Origin: Acholoe squamosa
Lineage: Eukaryota; Annelida; Polychaeta; Phyllodocida; Polynoidae
DNA length: 64,000 nt
NCBI GenBank assembly: GCA_949317995.1
Contig: OX439047.1
Location: 44,331,505 to 44,395,504, forward strand
Reading direction: 5' to 3'
Shown here: positions 25,068 through 38,546 of the stretch, one piece after another
How positions within the stretch are numbered: the first letter of the stretch is position 1
Layout: the number at the start of each line of letters is the position of its first letter
Program-made: the position numbers and the translations under genes
Notes under the pieces: generated by a model
What the model saw: the letters and a program-made list of their open reading frames with translations, nothing else
The model's database searches: none
What the model was told of the DNA's origin: nothing

Positions 25068-26334
25068 GCTGCTCCTGGCTGCCTCCAGCACGCAATGCCT
25101 GCACATTTGGGGCCCATTCAGAGCTAGCATCAGCATAAAACATTAATTGAGGTCATTCATTAGAACTGGGTCAGAGGGACGCGTGTTTGGGTAATTTCTC
25201 CTTTTTTCACCATTCTATTTTATGTCACACACACAGCACGAGACTCACCCTTGTTTTCAGCACTAATAGGCATTAGCATAACCAGTGATTGGATTGAGTT
25301 TGGTAAAGCAAGCGGAGGGAATAGCATTTTAGATTAAAGCCTAGCTGCTTTAAAAAGGGGAAATATTAAGGGGATGAAGACGTGTGACAATGTGGGGCTT
25401 GGGTTTGGGGTTGTCACAACATTGGGTTTCACATGTTGTCTTTGTGGGCAGGATGTTCATTAATACATGCCATTAGGACTGGAAATAATAATAAAAAATA
25501 TGCAAAGTAAGCACTTTTGAATTGATGATAGATGACATGTATACTGTTGGTGATATATCACGATGAATTGATAGGGGAGGGTGCCAAATGGGCCATATTT
25601 GAGTGACATTGGTGTTTCGGGTCATATGACCGTGTTCACTTCCAATTCATGTGGAACGCTTTGAATAGCAATGACGTCATGTCTATAAAATAATGTTCTA
25701 ATCAGTCTGAGTGTTGTCTGGCATGCTGCTGTCTAGCCAATGGATATAGTGGTTGTTTGCCAGGATAGCATGTAAAATACATTCTCGTTTAGTTTAGTAT
25801 TTCCCCGCCAGGTGGGTGGGACCCTTGCAGCTACTTTGTCGTTTCTTTTTTCTGGGTCTTTTTGCTGGCAAGCTAGAACCATGTACAGACCACTCCAGAT
25901 GTATCAGAGCTTTGAAAAAGAGTTAAACTGCTCTGGGGGATTTCCATGGTCATGTACGACCAACTGGAGTTTACACCTTATTATTATTGGCAAGGCAAGA
26001 CCAACTTTGTTTATTTTGAGATGCATACAAAGTGAATTGGTATTAAAGCAAAGGGTGGATTTCTAAAGAAAGAAGATGCTTTTATTGTCAGGAAACACAA
26101 AGTAGATATAATTTGATTATTAGAGTGAATCAAAAGGACTACCATAGTCATTAGGCTGGGAACTCTATATTCTGTCTTTTCTGTTGACCATTATTAATTA
26201 TAATTTGTCAGTCATATCCAACTGTAAATGTATTAATTGTAAGAATAATTGTGTATTAAATTTTACTTACAACCTCTAATTTTTCTGTATTTCCAGAAAG
26301 AACAAGCTGTTCGTGCCGTCAACCGAAGTGATCC

Positions 26335-26601
26335 GACCTTGACCCACTCATGAACCTGGGGAATCTGACCTTGGTGTTCCTAGATGATTCGACCTTGACC
26401 TACCAACTCCCAGGGAGACCAGAATCATCTCTTACGATTCCAGCTTTATGATTTATAAACATGTTGCAAAATCTTTCTTCGTGAATATAAACCAGAGTTT
26501 GCTGCTTTCAATTACATTAGAACCAGGGTCACACAATGACCTTGACTTATCTGAACTTGACCTTGAGACCACACGCGTCATTGATGCCAGAGGACCTTGA
26601 T
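26335..26601. promoter_or_regulatory. Cluster of six nuclear-receptor (ERR/SF-1 type) half-sites
   Basis: GACCTTG or TGACCTTG(A) occurs at 26335, 26366, 26391, 26537, 26558 and 26593, all in the same orientation. TCAAGGTCA, its reverse complement, is the extended half-site bound by ERR and SF-1/LRH-1 receptors. Just upstream, CTGTATTTCCAG (to about 26296) looks like a splice acceptor, and AATAAA lies near 26669, so the block may alternatively be a 3' terminal exon. Confidence 0.35.
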
Positions 26602-27439
26602 CTTCCGACTAACTAGCATCCTTTAACCTCATACAGCATGTTAAAACAGCATGATATGTAGTGAAGGAAATAAAACAGTAAAAAAGTGCACACGTACTGC
26701 ACAATGGTCTCATGCCTTGCCTACAGGTGTATGACCTCAATTAACACTTCCAGGATTTGACAAAATGAATCAGTGCCTACAATATTAGGTACTGGTCATC
26801 AATTCTCTGAAAAGACATTTAGAAGTGATCAAAAACGTAGACTGTGAATGGTTGTCAACACAGATAAATTACACACATTGAGTAAGAATCGTTGCAGTTC
26901 TATGTGGTTGTAAAGGAGAAAGATTCTATCACTGGATTCAGGTAAGAAATCTTCAGGTATTTGAGTCCATTGCTCAAATAAAAGTTTGCATGTACATTGA
27001 TGTTATTATGATTTCATGTGGCATGTTTTGAATCAGTAATATGAATGGACTATTGATATCGTGTATCTTGAACCATAGAAATGTTTACATATATATACGA
27101 GAGAGTGATTTCAAATCAAGATGGTCGAAAACATATCCATCCGAGTCATATCAATATTACTTACAAGGGTTTCACACATTTTTGAAGATTTTTGAAAAAT
27201 ATCATACGACAGGATTCGTTGAAAAGGTGCCTTTTGCAGAGACCAATTTCATAGGAATGTTTGAGATAACAAGAATATTTCTTGTCCAGAATAATTAAGG
27301 ATAAAAGTGAACATGATACGATGTGTCAGGGAATGGAATGTCCGTATCTATTTGCCTGCTGAACAGTTTGTTGAGGCCACTCTTTTTCCTCCTGAAAATA
27401 GGAATGATGTGCAAAAAGAGATTATATTATAGAATGTTG

Positions 27440-27600
27440 AATACAGCAAAATTTGATACACACATTTATATAATATTATACATATAATATCATAATTATT
27501 GATACACTAACCCCAGATAACTGGTGCTTTATCAGTGTATCATTATATTGTATTTTGATACAAAGTATCATGTGTTTTGATACAATGTATCAGTCTTAAC
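27440..27600. repeat. GATACA/TGTATC inverted-word cluster
   Basis: TTGATACA occurs four times and its reverse complement, or GTATCA, three times, including TTGATACAAAGTATCA and TTGATACAATGTATCA. This is AT-rich and probably a small fold-back element. Confidence 0.45.
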
Positions 27601-28423
27601 AAATATATTTATATTGGGCTGAGCAGATTATGAAGAAAAGCGTAGGCTACGAGATTTTGGGAGCCCTTATATTTATTCAATTTAATATGAGGTTTGTAAA
27701 TAAGACTTGATTAAGTCATTTGTATATCATATAACATGTTCATGTATAATGCAGCCAGCATGAGGATGATTCATTGTATCTGATATTTTTCACTTTTTGC
27801 TCACAATGTAGTATCGAGAGCAAAGCATGCGTGAAATGGCTCTTTATAATCCCTCAAATGAGGCGCACACTGTCCATTTATGGAAACCAAAGTAGTTTAG
27901 CTTTTGTAGCTTTCCATACTTAAAGTTTTGGACAACATTACTTTTGTGTAAGATAATGTAAAAGTTCTATGGGACTCTGTATATTTTTTGTCCCTGGCTA
28001 CTTTGGTAATCACTTCAGATGTCCTAGAGCCACCAATCAGGTTTTGATATAATGTGTGTTCATGAAAGGGTTCTTGATAAATACTCCATGACAATTGGGG
28101 AAAAGATGTATAAATATCATTGGTATATTATTGGGTTACCATATTATGTGAAAAGACCCTATGTAGAGATGCTCTATTATTTAATAAAACAATGCAATAA
28201 TTATAATAAAGACATCCCTCTTTGTGTTATTGATATTGACTAGTATATGGGGCACTTTGCCCTACTTTACTTAACACAATTCTTCACTCAAATTTATCTA
28301 TTGAAACAACGCCTGCATTTGTTATTCACCAGATCGTTCAAATGAACAGATTTATGAGATTATTCGTCTTAAATGAAAGATTCTCAGATACCAAAAATTT
28401 ATTTTTTTTATTCTTTTAAATAA

Positions 28424-28676
28424 GGGAGTGGTCATTTTTTTAACAACAGGGGAGGGGTGGTGGATTTTCAGGCAGGGTCGTCAAAATTATCTTGGCCCTC
28501 CCACTGGGAGGGGTCAGAAATCCTTTCGCTCCCCCTTTCTTCAATAGTTATGTGCGGGCTATTTCACTAAGAAGAGGTGGAATTTGTTTCCCCCTCCCCC
28601 CAAAGGGGTCTGAATTATTTTGCCCTCCCCCCAAAATCCACCACCCCTCTCCTGTTATTAAAATATGACCACTCCC
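28424..28676. mobile_element. Harbinger-type MITE, copy 2, shorter and diverged
   Basis: A 253-bp relative of the elements at 16.4 and 43.4 kb, flanked by TAA (28421-28423, 28677-28679). The outer GGGAGTGGTCAT is kept at both ends. The inner TIR has drifted (TTTTTTAACAACAG against TTATTTATCAACAG), and the interior is about 60 bp shorter, with fewer CpGs. It looks the oldest of the three. Confidence 0.82.
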
Positions 28677-31600
28677 TAAGCATCATTAAGCAATTTGTGT
28701 AGCCTAGACCAAAGCTCTAATTCGATGATAATTATCATAATAAATATTGGTGTTTAATGGTCCTAAGCAAAATAGAGACATAAAGAAGTAATTCTTAGAA
28801 TCTGAAATATCCCAGACAAACCACGATTGCCACGAAATTTCCTCAGCTTAACTCCAATTTCCGCCTTTTGCCTTGTAGGGGCCGTCCTGTGGGAAGTGTG
28901 AGTACAAAGATAGGGTTCAGGTAAATTGCTATAAATTAGTCTGAGGTGCAATGTGGAGTCAGTAGTGTCCTGCACCCCAAAGGTCTGACCACAAAGTGCA
29001 CCTAGTTTTCTATACTTAAGACTTATATTCCCTAGCCACGGTATTACCCTTTGGGTGTAGAATGTATGCTTCTTTCGGACTCTAGGTTAATGTTATTGTT
29101 GTTTTTTGTTGTTTTTTGTTGTTGTTTTTTTTTGTAGTATGGATTTAAAAGAAAAGCCTAATTCCCAATTCTGGGCAGAATTGCATTTCTTGGATCCGTC
29201 TAACAGTTGGTGCGTAGCTATTTTTCCCAGGCCAAAAAAAAAAGAAAGCAATTGAATACTGTCTAATTTAGACAAACATCTAATTTCCAAATAATACTAG
29301 ATTGTACTTGAATCCTCCTTGGCATCTCATAATTTAAAAGAAGTATAGTAAAACACAGAACAAATTTCCTGGTCATATTCCCATCAGACGTGTGGTTTTC
29401 TCCATCCGACCGTCACTGGTTTCACACCGCCATCCAAGACCACAGGTTCATACCACTATTTCGAGATATCCCCCTCACACCCTACCACACGTCAGAAAGG
29501 GACCGCTCACAAGGTAATGACAAGTACCAACAAGTGACAGCCTGGAGGTCACCTTCAGGGTTGAAGGGGTCAGACCTAGGAGGGGGTCTTGTGGCCTTGA
29601 GGTGTGTTGAGGGGAGGTTGTGGTAAGGACTTGAACACAGGTGGGTGATTAGACGATAAGACCCCTTCACCTTTTACCTGCCCGTCACGGTGAATAGCAC
29701 CTGACAGGGCTAAGACCACTATGGCTGTACAAAAAGAGGTACTATATCTGGCTGTTATCAATAAAATAACCATGGCAAATCTGAAGATTACTAGATGGCT
29801 GAGATTCAGCTGTCATGAGGTAGATAGGTATGTAGGTAATTAGCCTCAAAAGATCCAGCAAGTTTCCAAGTCCTGACTTTTCTCTTAAATAGGTTCCTTT
29901 CCCTTTATAATACAACATTCAAAAAGAAGACCGTCATTTATAAATTTTGGCTTCATGCATGGTTAATCTAAGGGATTTCGTTGGAGCATATTTGATCAAG
30001 GTATTGGTTTGAATCATGCTTGATCAAAATGAAATCACAATTAAATCGATGCGCTGTGTGATCCACAAAAGGCAAGAGCCCAAACTCAATTCTACCTTGC
30101 TGGAAATGTACTAAGATGAGGGGTGGCTTGAGGTTAATCTCATTAAAATCCCAAACCAATTTGCAATGGCAAGCCTGATTTAGGACTAACCCCTATTACA
30201 TTGACCCTCACACCTGACCTTTCCCCTCCCACCTTTCCACTCCTCGTGGCTGGGGATATACGAGGAGGGAACAAATGACATGGTAAATCTACTACAGATC
30301 CCCAGATGGACCCCTCAGGGGGCAATCTCCTGAATGATTTTAGAGATAGAAATTATTCAATTGAGGATAGATTTAGGAGTACCTCATGGTCACCACAGGA
30401 GCTATGGTCTGTTAGTGACCTCTTCTACCCCCTAACCCTTAACCCTTTAAGGACAGGATCGGCCTGTGAGCAAAATGCCTCAAGTCATCCACGATGCACA
30501 AGATCCAGCTCCAGGTAGTGACTCACTAACACCGTATTGTAGCATTATGCTGACCATTCCCCCTCGGTTGGAATTCATATATAAAATACTAATAGGTCTG
30601 CACTCATGTTTAATTACAGAAGGACATAGGTGATAATCATCAATGGACCTATATTGTTCTTAAAGGGTTTATCAAACCCTAGTGGGGCCATTCTAACAGC
30701 TACTATCTCACCTGGGCACACCTGTATAGGGGTAAACACCGTACTAGGTAATTACAGGTCTAGTCCCCCTGTTGATAGTGGTACACACAGGGGGTAGAGG
30801 AGATAAAGGGATATGGCTAGATCAAGAAGTCCCCAAGGTCAGGGGCGCATTTCATAGAACTGACTCTCCTAATAAGGTGAAAAGTTTCCAATCCCTCATA
30901 GTAAGAATATCCTGTGTAAAGAAAATGAATTATGAAAATCTATATACTGAGCACTGGAAATATTATTTTGATCTGTATAGTATTTCAGAAAAGATTGTTT
31001 CCACCTGTTAAAAATGAGAAGTATTTATTTTACCTACAAACTGTTAAGAATAGCTAATTTATTGACATTAATTTTGTTAACGGGGGAGGGGTAGTTGCCG
31101 GGGGTAGTTGCATTTAAGTGAACCTGCAAAATACTTTATTGCATCTGAAATTTGTGTATTACCCTCCCCTCATGAACAGGCTAACCTACACAGGGACATA
31201 CAAATTACCTGTACTGGAGGGTGTTGCACATAGTGGAAATGGCAGTTTTGCAGAAGTGCCTCACCTGCAGCAGTCACTTTCATTTCAGCCCTGACTTTTT
31301 TTCATGTTGCACAGTAGTGTTCATATCAGTCAGGTACAAGTACCTTTCAATGAAGATGATAGTAATAGCTACTCAAAACAAGAGCACTGAAAAGAGAGTC
31401 ACACAAAACACACTATCCTTAAACAAGGCACATGGTATTCAGTCTAATGTGGTGAGTAAAAGTTGAATGGCGAAGCAGAACATGACTTTTTAATGTGAGA
31501 CGGTATCTATTTACTGCTCTCTTTAGCTTTATGTGCAACAGCCTCCTGGTAACCTTGGTCTACATGAAAAGCGCTAGATATCCTTTTAAGAAAAGAATAG

Positions 31601-32778
31601 GAAATACGACACCGAAAATATATCTAAGGTCAGCAAATCCCCTGACCTCTCCAGGCACGGCACAGAGGTATTAAAGGTTTATATTTGTGAAGACCTCTCA
31701 AGTCAATTTGTAGATTTGGGGAAATATCGGCCTTGTAGCCTGAGGGACAATGGCCCTGTCCAACTACAGCCTAAAATATACCTCCAGTCCTTCCTATCTG
31801 TGTTAAATGATATGGGTATAGGCAATAGAAAGGGGGTACTGCATATTTCTTTTTACATTTATGTGTATGGTTGAGAGGGGTGATTGTTGAACAAAACAAG
31901 GATCAGAGTTTTAAAAAGGCTCCCTATGATATGCTTTTAGCTTTCATTAATATGCTTTTTCCCCTACGATGTTTTCTTCTGATTTCCATAGGATCTACCA
32001 GCTTTAATCAGTAGGTCCAAGTATCTATATAATTATTCTAACAAGAGAGTATGTACTCTGATTTTCCTTTAGACAAAAGACATACATCATAACCCCCCCC
32101 CCCCTCTCCAAACAAAGGAATTTTGAGCAATAAATTCCCCTATCACGGTTAATGTTTCAAGGTTCTAGATGTAAGGATGAGGGCTCTGATAGATACCAAC
32201 AATGGTTTTTAAAAAAATCGAGTGCCTCAACATAGTCAAAATGAAGAGGGATAGTGTTCAACCACAGAGCACCCTCCCCCACTCGCTGGGCCACTTCCAG
32301 TCAAGGCTAGGTAAAGTTCACTCACTTTGGCTGTGCTTTATATTTTTCATTTGAGAGAACATAATTGGTTGGATCGACCTTGGGGCAGTCTTGGTCAGAG
32401 GCCAAGGTTAGAGATCAGGGTCAGATGTCAAGGTCATCCCCATATCGAGGGTTGAGCCCGCTCTGAGAGTAATGGCAATACGTGTTCTCATATGTACAAA
32501 AGGGCACTCAAGGGGTTTGGAAATTCCAGATTTGGTCCATGATATATTAAGCAGACCTAGTAGTGTGATTTTTAATGGATCCACAGAAGTAGACACCTCA
32601 TTATGAATCTGTCTTCATACTGTATATCAGTGCTAATCACCCCCGCCCCTATCTACCTGTAAAGGTACCTGCATAATTTGCATTCCTAGACTAATAAATC
32701 TCATAACTTAATTCCTCCCACGATCTACTCTTTATTTCTTTCTCCTGCATTGTTCATTTCTTCCTAAATCTACCCCCC

Positions 32779-32797
32779 CTCTCTCTCTCTGTCTCTT

Positions 32798-32854
<57 letters not shown>
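32779..32854. repeat. (CT)n microsatellite
   Basis: CT dinucleotides with a few interruptions (GTCTCTTTGT) near the left end. The long reading frame across it on the minus strand is only RERERE and not a gene. Confidence 0.95.
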
Positions 32855-32857
<3 letters not shown>

Positions 32858-34265
32858 CCTTTCACCATTAAGCAGGTTAAAAAATCTATCTTTAAATGCA
32901 TTGAGTTGCCCGGATCTTCTATGAATATCCAGTGTTTATCAGGGATAACTTCTTTAAAAAGGTGAAGAAGAAATATTTGACACCACATAACTAACAAGTA
33001 CAGACAGTGTTCCTATAGAATTAAGGATAGTACATAACAGTTGACACTCACTTGTTTGTACTTCACAGCAGATGTGTGAAGCACTCTCACATTCTGTGTT
33101 TTCAAATTTCCCTGCAAACATCACACCCCTCACCCAGCTGGGGAGCTGCATGGACAAGGTGGCCTTTATCGCTACCTCAGAGACCCTTCTGTGAGCATCC
33201 CTTACTTGCTTACAGGCCAATCATATGATTACAGGCAACTATGTAAACTAGCAAACTGTGCTGAAACCTGACCCATCCTACTTTCACCAAATCCTTTAAG
33301 TGGTCAGAAAGGGGAGGGTTCTATCAGTTTACATAATCTAAGGGTAATCGGGAAAAGCTGGAGTTTTCAGCTTTTAGAGGGTATTTTGCAGAAAGAAGTT
33401 TCTTTCTGTTATTCATATCCTTGGAGTAGATTTCTTGGGATTTGGTTACGGTTATTCTGTCCTTGATACAATAGGTAACGTTGTATGGGTTTTAAATAGT
33501 ATTTAGCTGTCAACCTATACCCAGAACATACACAGAGGAACATTGTTATCTTTACCTATCCACAGTCACAGCCTGGGTAACAACTCTGGCACTGTGTGTT
33601 TACCATCCTTCCCATATACACTGCTGCAAACAACTACTGTTAAGCCACCACCACAACCACCTGATGTTCACCTACAACATGACCTATTTATTTCCTGCCC
33701 ATTATTACTAGTACAGATTGCTTTTCATCAGTTCAACTATATTCACCTAGTACTGTTCAATCTTCAGGTTTCTGTTGCTGTTCTTGTATTCTAGCCCTGC
33801 TATATTATATATCATGTTTCTCAGAAGTAGCTGAAGAGAAAAAAAGAAAAAGATATAAAAAGAGTAAAAGAAGGAGAAGAGATAACTATACCAATAGATC
33901 AATGATTGGAATCAGTAAAAAAGGGATAGTTCACCCAATACTAACATCAGAACTCCTAAAGTGGTAGCATAGATAGGGTCCCGCCACAGGTGCACCATGT
34001 ACAGGGTAGGCACCTTGTAGTAACAATAACACTAGTATCTACCTGGTGCAGTATGGATCCTCGCCCTGCTTTAATCCTGTCTCACGGCTGGGTGGTGAGC
34101 TGGCGGCATTTACACCTGCCACAGGTGAGATGACACCTGGCAATCTGCCTACACAGGGTCTGGGATCTCCCAGGGAGGCCAAGCGTCCTGCACTGTCAAG
34201 TCTGGCTTTTCACATCTATGTAGGTACTGCAAGGATGTTAAAGGTATATTCCACCATCTATTTCA

Positions 34266-34279
34266 TCGCCACCTGGTGG
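34266..34279 (-). promoter_or_regulatory. CTCF-like motif
   Basis: TCGCCACCTGGTGG matches the reverse complement of the CTCF core at 13 of 14 positions. Confidence 0.4.
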
Positions 34280-34845
34280 CCAAAAAATGGAAACTACCTA
34301 ATTTTGCCTAAACATATGATATATGCTCATTTCCCTTTTGTATATGCCCTAACTCATCACTATCAAGCAGACTTTTCTTACCATGGCACTAAGATTTAAT
34401 ACTGGCCAACTTCATAGATTTCTATAGTTGAGGAAAAAGATTTTTTCATAAATCTGTAGCTTCTAGATTCTGCCAGTAATCTTTCAATTCGTTGCTCATA
34501 AAGTGTTCATAATGATTGTATCTTAATCCAGACAGTTTCACTCATGTGGTGAGAAATGTCAGAAATTACAATACTTTTCATTTCCACTTTTTTCTTTGAA
34601 TTATTCATGGCTCTTTTGTTTGTCCAATGACTACCTGTTTTTATTGCTTGATCATGGTACAGATGATATCTACTGGAACTATGAGAAGTTTGATTAAGAT
34701 ATCAATGGTCAATTTTTCAATATTTAAGAAAATGTTGGAAAATGGAGACCATGTTTTTTATTGCTTCATCCACCTCATAATACATACAACTAATATGATC
34801 CCAAGTGCACAGAAAACATGCCGCCGCCTAAAACTCGTCAATACA

Positions 34846-34890
34846 GATGAGTTTAGGGTGGTCAAGGTCAAATTACCACCTAAACTCATC
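34846..34890. repeat. Inverted repeat in a hairpin-rich tract (34.82-34.99 kb)
   Basis: GATGAGTTTAGGGTGGT (34846-34862) pairs with ACCACCTAAACTCATC (34875-34890) with one extra base. The following 100 bp carry GACGACTTAGGTGGTC, GACGACCTAAAGTCGTC and AGTCGTC words, so the tract to about 34995 can fold repeatedly. It ends with TGCAGTG, like the termini of the element at 22.6 kb, but no matching left end was found. Confidence 0.5.
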
Positions 34891-35930
34891 ATACTGACAA
34901 TGGAAAGTTGTCATACTGACGACTTAGGTGGTCAGGAAGACGACCTAAAGTCGTCAATTTGACAACCTAAAGCTGTAGTCGTCTGCAGTGACAAGTTTCG
35001 TGCTTCTCAGTTTTTCAGTGTGATTTGGAGAAACTGCTGGTAGTTTAGGATTTACCGAATAGGGGTATATACCTTTAAGGGTTGTTCTTGTAACTAAACT
35101 AAGATGTAGAAGTCTGACTAGTCCTTTGCATGTTACCTGAAGTAGGATTGAACCAAGCATGGGGCATAAAACATAATCTCGACAGAGTATCTAACTGGAA
35201 TTTAGATAATGATCTGTGGAGGCTGATCGTTTTCTATGATGTCAATTGGCTACCATATAACTAAACGTGTACATTTGTAAGTAGATCTGCAGTAGCTAAC
35301 TGCCTTTGATGCTTTATCAGTGTCAGAACTGGTCACACATTCATCAGCCCATTGTCAGCACAAATCAAAGTTCCTTTGGTCTCGGTATCTCCAAGGTAGG
35401 ACAGAAGATATGAATGAACCTGACTCATTGAGGCATAACTCTGTAATAAAGAGATAACCAGATCTGACCATATCAGGTTACACCTGTACCCCCCTGTGTG
35501 CCTCATCTACAAGAGTATAGACCTCCCCTACAAGGACAGGTAAGGGTATCACTAAGTCCCAACCCAAATTGACAGCAGGAGTAGGGGGTATGTGGAGGAG
35601 TGATAGGGAGGGATAGAATGATACCTGTCGTGGCTGATCAGAAAGAAATGGATCTTACCCCGTGGGAGTCCCCTACTTCTGTCAGTTCTTTTCACTTAAA
35701 GCAACATGAATCTTTGTCAATGGTAAATTTGGATGGGGTAAAAAGAAAAGATGGAAAAAGAAGCACACAATTCTTAATAATGTTGACGGTCAGGAGGGTA
35801 GAGGGTTGGATATTTGGCTGTGTGATGATTGGAGAGTTTGGGATGGATCTGAGTCTGTGGGAGGTGTGTCAGGGCTATAGTAAAGGGGGATGAAGGAACT
35901 ATCCTCCATTAGGACGAGGGGGAATATAAT

Positions 35931-35971
35931 TCATGTATTCTTGTACCAATTCATGTATTCTTGTACCAAAT
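35931..35971. repeat. Short tandem duplication, about 20 bp x 2
   Basis: The unit TTCATGTATTCTTGTACCAA occurs twice back to back, just upstream of the first recognised transposase exon. Confidence 0.8.
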
Positions 35972-36181
35972 AGGATGGAAAGATCTGTAGACAAAAAGGT
36001 GACTCCCGAACTTGTGAGGCTCACACTGTTAGATAACAATAGTGAAAACCATATTCCAAATGCAGGGGCAGTCATCAATGTGCAAGCTTTCATAAACCAA
36101 ATGATGCTCAGCTGTTCAATTTGATCAATGACTTAGACTTGTAATTATATGATATTTATCCACTACTTCTTTGTCTTTCAG

Positions 36182-38361
36182 AAATTGAGCTACGACGTGT
36201 CCGCAAAGAAAATAAGATGTTGAGATACCGCCTTCAACTGTCGGAGAATGCACGGAGGACTGAGGCAAAGATGTTCTCACACAAAGTGATCGAGGGAAAC
36301 AACAAAAAAACAAGGTGTCTATTGTTATGTTTGGATCCTTGACGACAATTAGATTTCACATTTCTATCACTAGAAGGATACAGTCATGACAAAATACTGA
36401 GGCTCTAGAAGTGATAGGATGTGAGAACTGTACAATTAACTATGAAAAATCGAGCCCCAACTGTGCCTTATAGCTTTTCTTTCAACTCAGGGTGCACCTT
36501 ATACGCAGGAGATTCCATACAAATCTGGACACTATTGGTTTTAATATTGTACCTCACTTACCTGTTTTTCAGACAGTATACGGGATTCCCCACATGGAAA
36601 TGCTTCATAACAATATTCGAGAGACTTATCAAACCTAAAGCAAAGCTGATAGCCACCAGCCACAAGGCAGGGAGTCAGAAGTGGCACCAGGCATCATACA
36701 ACTCTAAGCCTGGACCAAAGCGACCATTAGAACTAGTCAACGAATTCCTCATGGTTATGATGAGGTTGCGCTTAGACCTCCTGGAGATGGATCTTGCAGA
36801 CAGGTTTGGTATATCAGAAAGCCAAGTGTCCCGAATCCTAGGACATTGGTTACCATGTCTTGCAAAGTGTCTTCGCAAGTGTTTGAAGACTCCGAGTAAG
36901 GAGGTGGTAAGTAACAAATCTCATGTCATGAAATTTGCTTTTGTAGTTATTGCAGACTTCACACCAGCCCGTGACCAAAAGATTTTGTTTTTGTAGGCTC
37001 ATAATTATTAGATACATTTTAGATATTTCTGAAGTGCTCTGAGCACTAATCATGTCGAACCTGGTACCAAATTCTCTGATTGTAGTTTTACAATATGGAC
37101 TTAGTCAGGATTCAAACCACAATTCTCCAATTTACATTTCCCTTACTGGTGTAACACTCATAGCTAGGTCTTGATAGGTCTCTAAATGGCAATACGTTTA
37201 CTTCTAGGTGCAGGCACATCTGCCAAATTCCTTCAAGCCCTACCGGAAAACCAGAGCAATAATCGATTGTTTTGAGGTGTTTATTGAACGTCCAACCAGG
37301 TTAGAACCTAGACAACAGACGTGGAGCACTTACAAACATCATAACACTGTAAAACTTCTTCTTGGGATCACTCCAGCAGGGGCAATATCATTTCTGTCAG
37401 AAGCATGGGGTGGCAGGACGTCTGACAAACACATCACAAAACACTCAGGTAAATCTATAGTTTTGCAGGAGTGCATCTTGCCATTGGTCGTCATGATGCA
37501 CCAATGAAGTGCTGATGAGTCTGCTTGCCAGCACTTCATTGTAGCATCATTCCGACCCTCCTGTTGATTTATCAACCTGAGGGTAGACCCTAGACAGAGC
37601 ACTGGGAAGGTATATAGGGGTCATAGGTAAATTTTTCCATACAAGCTGTGGCCAGTATGAGATCCAGACCCAGTTTGGTGGAGGGAGTTTGTGGGCAGGG
37701 GTTAGATCTGACATATATTTTTTCTCAGAGGGAGGTCCGAGGGCCCCTAGGAAAGAAAGTTATACCATTTCGTTATATATTTTTTGGACGAAATTCCATG
37801 AAATCAGGGTGCGGCCCTTTTTTAGGATGCGGTTTACACATGAGAATTTACAGTATACAATAGTCAACGTAATAAGGACCTGGGCACCTAAAAGAAAAAA
37901 GGGGAGGGGCACTTATTGGGGGGGGGGCACTTATTAAATCGAATATGGTATTGCTAGGTTTGCTGTAGGGCAGGCTGGTATGGTATTACTGTACTTTTCT
38001 AACTAAAACCCTTGCTAATTGTAACATTATGCATATTACAGGATTCCTTCAGACATTAGATCCCTATGACGAAGTCATGGCAGACCGGGGCTTTACAATA
38101 GGTGCAGAACTGGCCCAACAAATGTGCACCCTCAACATGCCACCATTCACCAATGGCAAGTCTCAGCTAGACCCTGTTGACGTTGAGAGACACAGGAAGG
38201 TGTCGAGCTTGCGCATTCATGTTGAGCGGGCCATCCAGAGAGTCAAGGTTTTCAAGATCTTACATGGCATCTACCCCTTAAATCAAATCCAGCACATTGA
38301 TGATGTTCTTACCATCTGTGCAGCAGTGGTGAATCTATGGCCACCAATTGTAAAAAAATGA
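36182..38361 (+). CDS. ISL2EU-like DDE_Tnp_4 transposase, 5' end not found
   Basis: Cut-and-paste DNA transposase, expected to bind the element's ends and catalyse strand cleavage and transfer in the nucleus. I read four exons: 36182-36314, 36573-36906, 37208-37448 and 38042-38361 (stop TGA). All have AG acceptors and GT donors, and their phases agree, giving 342 visible residues. Exon 1 is a charged, coiled-coil-like stretch rich in R, K and E. Exon 2 carries the family motif YTGFPTW and then a Tnp_4 helix-turn-helix (visible residues about 93-140, [11 protein letters not shown]). Exons 3 and 4 carry the DDE catalytic domain: D176 in [14 protein letters not shown]251 in VMADRGF, and E298 in [12 protein letters not shown]. 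All three catalytic acids are present and I see no frameshift or stop. Exon 1 enters in mid-codon, so at least one 5' exon is missing from this model; a THAP zinc finger is usual in relatives, but I did not find one. The donor after exon 1 (GTGTCT) is weak. The gene converges with the YqaJ nuclease gene. Confidence 0.88.
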
Positions 38362-38546
38362 AAACTGATGTATGCATAGCGATGTTATGTAAACTTGGGG
38401 CACTCCAAAAGGAAATTATAGAAGCTGGGACAACTGCATTGAAAATGGCTGTCAGTTGAATATGTCCTTTACAGTATCCGAGCATGGGCAACTTTGCGAT
38501 TTCTGGTATCTTTACTTTTAAACTACAAACACATGGTCCTTCATTG

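Larger units (their letters stand above)
23477..28423. other. Intergenic, no gene recognised
   Basis: Holds the ERR-type cluster with a possible terminal exon at 26.3-26.7 kb, a CTCF-like motif at 25.05 kb and the GATACA cluster. Otherwise AT-rich with no supported gene. Confidence 0.55.
28680..36181. other. Intergenic; should contain the transposase 5' exon(s) and element left end
   Basis: I found no THAP-type zinc finger, ATG exon or TIR that can be tied to the transposase. A second set of GGTCA-type words (GTCAAGGTCA near 32427) and the CT microsatellite lie here. Confidence 0.5.

Noticed and set aside
32770-32997. RERERE-rich minus-strand frame
   Set aside because: It is the translation of the CT microsatellite.
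35933-36124. Frame beginning MERSVDKK as a possible 5' exon of the transposase
   Set aside because: It has no THAP or coiled-coil resemblance, and no donor in the right phase to join the exon at 36182.
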